Shown: positions 57,469 to 64,000 of the stretch, piece by piece | Numbering within the stretch: the first letter of the stretch is position 1 | Layout: each line of letters begins with the position of its first letter | Assembly (NCBI GenBank): GCA_009192285.1 | Contig: CM018603.1 | Span: 1-64,000 of the forward strand | DNA from: Morchella semilibera | Lineage: Eukaryota; Ascomycota; Pezizomycetes; Pezizales; Morchellaceae | DNA length: 64,000 nucleotides | Reading direction: 5' to 3' | Translations under genes and position numbers: made by a program | The notes under the pieces: generated by a model | The model's database searches: none | Told to the model about the DNA's origin: nothing | Seen by the model: the letters and a program-made list of their open reading frames with translations, nothing else

Positions 57469-60400
57469 ATGGCGTCCAAAAGAGCGTCTCTTTCCCTTCA
57501 AGGGGGCTTTGTACCAGTTATTTTTGGCAATCAAATCCTAAATTATTCCTTGTGTGTATCCGTATACACCCAGCTTGAACGAGATCCCAGTGCACTAGCC
57601 AGTCTGTTCACAGATGACGATCTGTTACTCAAGCTCCTTTCCAGCTTCGACCAATACGCCTCGAGACTCACTGAATTCTTCTCCCAACTCAAACGTGGTG
57701 GGGTCGACCGGGCCAGGGAAGGAACGAGAAGGAAGACGTCGGCTTCCCCCGGCATTGCCGGTGAACTAATTGGGAGCGTCCTGTTTCCGCTGCTCGGCGA
57801 GGACTTTTCGCAGCTTCACCGCAGTCAAACCTTTCTCGACCTATTCGCTTCTATCGTCGGATTCTGCCTCCCATTTCGCCCCCGAGCGCTGGAAGAGCTT
57901 GCGAAACGGTTGCTTGAGGAGGACTCTTTGTTGGAAGCCCTGATCTCTGGAGATGGTAGTAGCCGTGCCATAATTGACTGGACAAACATATTCCAGATCA
58001 ACATTTTCGATCCCGATATCATCGTCGGTTGGACAAGGAGACTAATTACGCAATGTCGTCGGTGCCAAAGTAGCCATGATGTATCGGAGCACATCGAGAC
58101 CTGGCAGAAGTTGGAAGCACTGGTCGGACATCTAAGCAACATCATATATGACCTTCCCAAGAATGAGTATGCCGCACGGGACTTTCGCGTCGGACGAGCA
58201 CTCGGTTGCGATGAGAAGAAGTCAGATACTATCCACAATAGCAGACAGAAAACTATGGAATTGCCCCTAGATGTCCGAAATGCAATAAAGGACTTTGGAT
58301 TGTTACCGCCTAAGTCGGCAGGCGCACGAGCATTGGGTGTTTTCAGGGATCAATTACAAAAGGAGGAGACAGTGAAGATATTGCAGGCTCTCTCTGCGTC
58401 ATTTCCGTGCCGGCCGTGCTACGAGTCTGCCACCAATCCCTCTGCCGGAAGGTCTTACGAACGATACGATATGAACAGTCGAGCTTTATTTGGTTGGTTC
58501 CAGTTCACACAGTTGCATGGTGGTGGAATAGGAGTCTGGAAGGTTTTAATTTCTTCTCATGCGCTAGAGGACATGGAATCCGCGCGACGTTCAGGTATGG
58601 CCCTAAGTTTATCCATTTCATGCCCCTAGTTAACCGTGGAATGAACACAGGTTACTTCGATCAGGTTCAAACCAAACTATTCCAACTGGCCACCGGGGAC
58701 TGGCAGGGTCACGAACTGTGCAAAAATGTTGGGGATAGTCGTGGCACACTTTATAGCGCACATTACGACAGAAATGGACGAATATTGTGGCAAAAGGATA
58801 TACAATTCGACGAAGAATCCGGGGAGATAGAGCAAGTGATAAAAGGTAAACACCCCACGGCTTCAGTATGCTCAATCACAACATACTGACTCCTAGCTCC
58901 CCACAAGTTTGGAGGATTGCCGAGAATAGCATGGTTCGGAACCGCAATTTTGCCAGAATAAGTCGACCTTGGGCCTCTTGCTAATTTTCAAATGTGGCAG
59001 ATTCCTCAGAGCCTTGGGCACATCCGTTCCGTTCATAAAACATACCCACCTTTACGCCTCAACGCATGTAAGGAGGTCTCAATTGACATAGTTACGAAAA
59101 GGAACTATCCAGCTTCGTTTGGACGAGAGCTTGACATGGCCGTGGAACCCTTGCATCAAGGGTTTTCTGAGACACTAATTCAATTCAGTGAATAATCCCT
59201 ATTCCCTTGCAATTCCTTTTGAAGGGGTCAGTCATTCTGACAGTCTCCGCGTTTCGCAGACAAGTTTTACATGGTTACCCAGACACTTCTTGACAATTGC
59301 CGTTTGGGCATCACCAATGTAGAATATCCGTTGGTTCTTTCCGAGGAGGAGTTGAACATCATCAAAAGCACGGAAGCATCGACCTTGATCTTGGGTAGGA
59401 GTGGGACAGGAAAGACAACATGTCTTATCTATAAGCTATTTGGCAGATATGTTACAGCAGGCGGACAGGAAGCTGGGAGACCACCCCGACAGGTATAAGA
59501 TTCACACGTCTAAATAGTAATTGTACTGACGACTAGTAACAAGGTGCTACTTACTCGATCCAATGAACTCTCGAGTAAACTAGAGCAGTATACCAAGCGT
59601 TTGATTTCTGCTAAGTTTGGCAAGAGAGGCCCAAACTCAGATGAACGAAAGGACCACCCCAACCCCACTGCCGAAGAAGACAAAGAGGTCAATGATACAG
59701 TCTTCTCAGTCAGTGAGGAGTGTTTTCCTTTAGTCTGTACATTCAGTCACTTTATGAAGCTATTAGAAAACACGATTAGGTGGGATTGTCCATTGTATTA
59801 GGGTGATATGTTGCTAACAAAGGTACCAGAGCCGCGAACCGCAAGGACTTTTCGATGGTTGCGAGACCTAATATTACCGGTAGGGCATCCAAACCCAACT
59901 CAAATCGAATCCAGAAACGCCTGTACAGGAGGCCCCAAAACGTCGATTTCGATGTATTTAAGGAAGAGTATTGGCCGTCATTCCCGAATAAGTTGACCAA
60001 GGGCCCTGGTATTTCGGTCACACTGGCATTCATGGAGATAATCGGGGTGATCAAAGGATCTGCATGGACTTCTACCACGTTCAGTCCTTTATCGAGAACA
60101 GAATATGAGTCCCACGGCCACAGAATCTCCCCCGTGTCTCTTGATAGAAACGCAATGTACGACATTTACCAACGTTATGAAGATAGAAAATGTCAATTCA
60201 GGGATGTCGATGATATTGATAGGGCGAGAGTGGTACTAGAAGCAATCTCAAAGAACCAGGCGCTAGGGAAGAGGCTTGAGGGGGTTTTTGATGAGATATA
60301 CGTTGACGGTAGGGCGGCGCTTAATAATCCGGCCCCGGGTTTGCACTGACTTTCCTTAGAGGTTCAAGATCAGAGACTGTTGGAGTTAATGATGTTACTT

Positions 60401-63400
60401 TCTCTCATCAAAAATCCGAATAGGATCCATTTTGGTATGGTCTTCTGATACTTTGTGGGTGTATTAACATTAACAATTTTGCATTGAAGCTGGTGACACT
60501 GCGCAGTCCATCTCCAAAGATAGTGTCTTTCAGTTCAAAAAGATCAAAGACCTCATTTATGCACGATTTCCTTTGGCTCGGGCGGCTATACCAAAGCCCT
60601 GTGAGCTCTACAAAAACTATCGGACACACCAGGGCATCCTCTCTGTGGCTAACTTGGTCATGAAGTTATTGTACACTTGTAAGTGCCCGAAATATTCCCG
60701 AAATTAACTTGATAGCTTACGCTGGTATTAAAAGACTTCGCGGAGTTTGTTGATCAGCTTCCGGCTGAGAGAGGCCAATTCTCGGGCCCTAGACCCACCG
60801 TCTTTGGTAGATCATCCTCCTTACATTACGTCTACAGCTACTGAGTATGGCTTTGAACAGTTGGATTCGATGCCGCAATCTTTTCTGCACGCATGTTCGG
60901 GGCAGGGGATCTGGACGATGATAATGCGCAGTTCGGCGCCGAACAAGTGATCATTGTCCGCGACATTGCTGAAAAGAAGGAGTTAAAGGCCACGATCGGT
61001 AATTTCGCCCTAGTACTAACGATATTGGAGAGTAAGGGCATGGAGTTTGAAGATGTCGTGCTATACAACTTTTTCACTTCAAGCGATCACGTGCGAGACT
61101 TTCAAGCAGCTACAAACTTACCCGCTCCCGCTCCCGCTGATTTCGACGGTGGGAAGCATATTGTTAGTTTTTCTCCCCCTCTCTGTTTTGCTTGGTAGAG
61201 GGCTAACCCACTCGCGGTAACAAGGCGTTATGTTCGGAGTTAAAGGTAAATTCATGAAGCCACACTCCTTGCTGACTAGAGAAGTTATCTTAACAGCTTG
61301 CGTAGCAACTATATGTGGCGATAACGAGGGCCCAAAATCGCTTATGGTTCTTTGAGAAAGATGAAGGCAATGTCAAACCAATGTTGAATTATTGGACGAC
61401 CAGTAATCCTCTCGTCCACGTGGTATACAGCAGCGATAACAATGTGAGTTAAAGTCAATCTCTAGGCTGCAATGGGCACTACTAAGTCTCCTATTTACAG
61501 ATCCAAGAAAAGTTGAACCAATTGCGTCCTAGCACCAAGGCAGACCCGAAAATATGGTCCGCGAAAGGCTATGAGCTTATATCTAAGAAAGATTATGAGA
61601 ATGTTTGAACTCCCTCGCCCCTCGCCCATTACCACTGACTTTAACTAAATTTGCAACTCCTTTGAAGGCACTGTTCTGCTTTGGCAGAGCAAAAGACAAT
61701 CGTGGGACTTCTTTAGCCAACGCTTTTATTGCCGAGAAAAGTGGGAAAGCTTTCTTAGCTAGTGGCGACGAGGACGCTGCCGAGGGGTGCTTTCGAAATG
61801 CAATCGATCTTTTCCATCATTGTCGGCTACCAATTCGTGAGGCGGCATGTTACGAGACCCTCGGAATGTTCAAAGAAGCTGCAGGTGAGTACAACTGCAA
61901 AGCCTTACGATGCAACGATTGACTGGAGCAACCCAGATATCTTCTCTCAGAACGGCGAGTATGGTCGAGCTGGTGATTTGTACAACAAAATAGATCACTA
62001 TATCGATGCGTCCCGGAACTATTGTCGAGCTCAACGTTACGAGGAAGGTGCCTCTACCCTGGCCCGAGGGACCCTTTTTGACGATCTCGTCATTTATCTT
62101 GATAGGTATGTATCTCCAAATCACATGGGTTTATCAGTATGACTAGGAAGATTCTGAAACATTCCCTCCCTCAGAAATGCTTCCTTCCTCGACGATGGAT
62201 GCCGATCGCACTATTCCCGGCTGTGCAACTTACTCCTCAAACGTGGCAAGATAAAACCTGAATTGAAAGACCTTACACTGGCGGCGCTACAGACAGATGA
62301 GGAGAAGGAAGAGTTCTTCGTTCAATACGAGATGACAAGCCAGCTTTCGAGATTTTACATTGACCGACAAAGATACTCAGAAGCATGCAAATTGGCTATT
62401 AAGGACGGTTATTTAGACAGAGCGTGGGAGCTGAATGAGAAGTACGGGGGCATGAACAAACTACCCGAGCGGGAGAGGCTAGATGTATTCAACTACACCA
62501 AAGCGAGAATTCTATTGGCCACTCTTTCAAAAGAGCCAGAACAAGTGCTACAACCTGAAACGCATCAGAGTACGGAGTGTTCTTGGTTACCGGATCATCC
62601 GTACGTACCGCGCTTTTGGGGGGATCTCCCATGCCTCCTAAATGATCTCCTACATCGTAAACAATCCTATGATAGCATGAGCTTTCCAAGATTATGGACG
62701 AAACAGATTTTCGATATAATAGTAAGCTACGTGTCAAATGCGGCCCCCCATATTTAACTAATAGGTCTCAGGTCACCTTCAAGGTAAATGCCTTCATTCA
62801 TTCATCAAAGACTATATCAGAGCTACCAGTAGAGTCAATAAACGAGGTTTTGAGGATGGCAACGGAAATGGTTACCACTGCAACAATCCCCACAGCCCTC
62901 CTCATACTCTTACGTGTGTCCCCGATTGGGTTGGAGGCGAAAGAATATAGGATATTGGATCCCTCCCCCTTACTTGAGGGATGGGATCTGCCACCCCCAG
63001 GTTTAAGCGGTATTAAGGAGATGATTACAAAGTGGGTCCTGAGTCAAGTATGCAGGGCGGCAAAAGAGATTGATGAGAAAGCATTTGAGCTGTATAAATA
63101 TGGGGACCGGTGTTTATATCTTTCGTCCAATGGAATGTCTCATATTATTTCCTGTTAACTATAGAGTTATATACTAACACCATGCAGGAGTCTGCCGCCG
63201 TCAACAATGCCCCTATAGTCATGAACAAATAACCCCTGAGCGCTTCTCGGCCCGGATAAATGTTAGTGTTGATGGATCTTTGCATGGAAGAAGATTAAAT
63301 CCTAATCTGATTATAGGACGTTTTGAGGGTTAACTCTGTATACGCCACCCTTTTTCCGTTATATCTTCGTTTCCGGGTGTCAGACACCATGGACTGGGGC

Positions 63401-64000
63401 TTCTTCCGCCCATTACGTGAGTTATTTAAAACTAAATCTGCTCTTACGTATTCTTATTCGGAGCAGAGCGCAGATGGCTTGAAAAACTATTGGCTATCAC
63501 AACCTACCTCTCATCAGTCGAACACGATCCGCGCATCACGGTATGCACAAGACGAGCGCTTGCTGATGGCAAGAGCCCCCATTTTGGTGTCTGGGGAGGA
63601 CTCGAAAGACTGTCATACCATAGGCTTCGTAAAAATTGGGACCAGATGTGGGACTTTTCATCTATGTTGGAACAGATCCAAATTGCAGAAACCCTTGGTG
63701 AATCACCATCCCGTAAACTATACACACAGCCCAGATACTGACTACCAGCAGGTGTATACGGCTTCGAGAGGTCTCTAAGAGACAAGATCGGTTACCAGGG
63801 ACCTCCGCAGGGACCTCCGCACGCACAAAGGAGCTGGAACGCTTTGCAAAGGATAGAACACTACATCCGATTCGATATCAACCTTCATTCGGTAAAGGTG
63901 GTTGATGAGGCCATAAAGGCAGTTGACACCAGAGAACTGTGTGCGTATCATGCAGTGATTTCATTGTACGAAAGAATGGCTACATATCTGGTATGAAAAT
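57469..64000 (+). CDS. TRANK1-like superfamily 1 (UvrD-type) helicase, 3' end outside the window
   Basis: Long multi-exon gene starting at the ATG at 57469 (MASKRASLSLQGG). An N-terminal region of about 600 residues precedes the helicase core. Motif I is LILGRSGTGKTTCLIYKL (59388-59441), Ia VLLTRSNELSSKL, II FDEIYVDEVQDQ across an intron at about 60312-60360, III AGDTAQSISKDS (60490), IV LYKNYRTHQGILS (60600), V SKGMEFEDVVLYNFF (61033), VI QLYVAITRAQNRLWFF (61308). TPR-like helices follow (61600-62700: CFGRAKDN, REAACYETLGMFKEA, NGEYGRAGDLYNKI), then a CCCH-like finger CRRQQCPYSH near 63193. Fungal relatives are large proteins of over 2000 residues thought to act on RNA or DNA; their role is largely unknown. 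Introns are short with GT...AG ends, except a GA-AG one at 63133-63187 and a questionable 35-base one near 58592. The last bases, CTGGTATGAAAAT, may be a splice donor. Apart from these two points the frame looks intact. Confidence 0.85.

Noticed and set aside
1-64000. CRISPR arrays, riboswitches, bacterial-type operons
   Set aside because: No regularly spaced repeats with unique spacers; intron-containing genes and telomere show a eukaryotic chromosome.

Overview
This window is the end of a fungal chromosome, read inward from the telomere. It starts with about 200 bases of a 10-base telomere repeat (CTAACCCTAA). The genes have short introns with fungal GT...CTAAC...AG signals. The gene families (a psi-producing oxygenase, a multipass membrane protein family common in filamentous ascomycetes, a TRANK1-like UvrD-type helicase) and the heavy load of Ty3/Gypsy elements and short inverted-repeat elements (MITEs) suggest a filamentous ascomycete. 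A TE-rich Pezizomycete such as a truffle is my best guess, but this is inference.

Layout. 1-199: telomere. 200-2522 (minus): a ppo oxygenase gene whose coding sequence runs straight into the telomere repeat, so the P450 half is absent. 2.6-9.2 kb: gene-poor, several small MITEs. 9.25-11.1 kb (minus): an intact single-exon gene for a large membrane protein with a signal peptide. 11.2-27.4 kb: gene-poor, with MITE families here called A, B, C and D, a divergent 0.5-kb tandem duplication and a pogo-type transposase remnant. 27.4-45.4 kb: a dense mobile-element block with two different PIF/Harbinger-type DNA transposons (each with a DDE transposase and a convergent SANT/Myb-like gene), solo LTRs of three families (here E, F, H), one Ty3/Gypsy chromovirus, and very similar 137-bp MITEs (family D). 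Nesting is four deep: Harbinger 2 holds an E solo LTR, which holds the chromovirus, which holds an H solo LTR and a D MITE. 45.7-47.7 kb (minus): two cysteine-rich coding pieces with good promoter and leader signals that I do not recognise. 48-57 kb: a diverged segmental duplication, an HNH-endonuclease-like remnant, an intron-containing tRNA, and pogo-like MITEs. 57.5 kb to the window end (plus): a long multi-exon superfamily 1 helicase of the TRANK1 type with all main helicase motifs, TPR-like repeats and a CCCH-like finger.

Only three protein genes are convincing host genes: the telomere-cut ppo gene, the membrane protein and the helicase. They do not form a pathway. The rest is typical subtelomeric mobile DNA. 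The best signals are the telomere seeded inside the ppo coding sequence, the 10-base telomere unit, the 137-bp D family with 2-bp target duplications of varying sequence, the four-level nest, and the unrecognised cysteine-rich locus. All exon borders, alignments and family names come from reading by eye; no database was searched.
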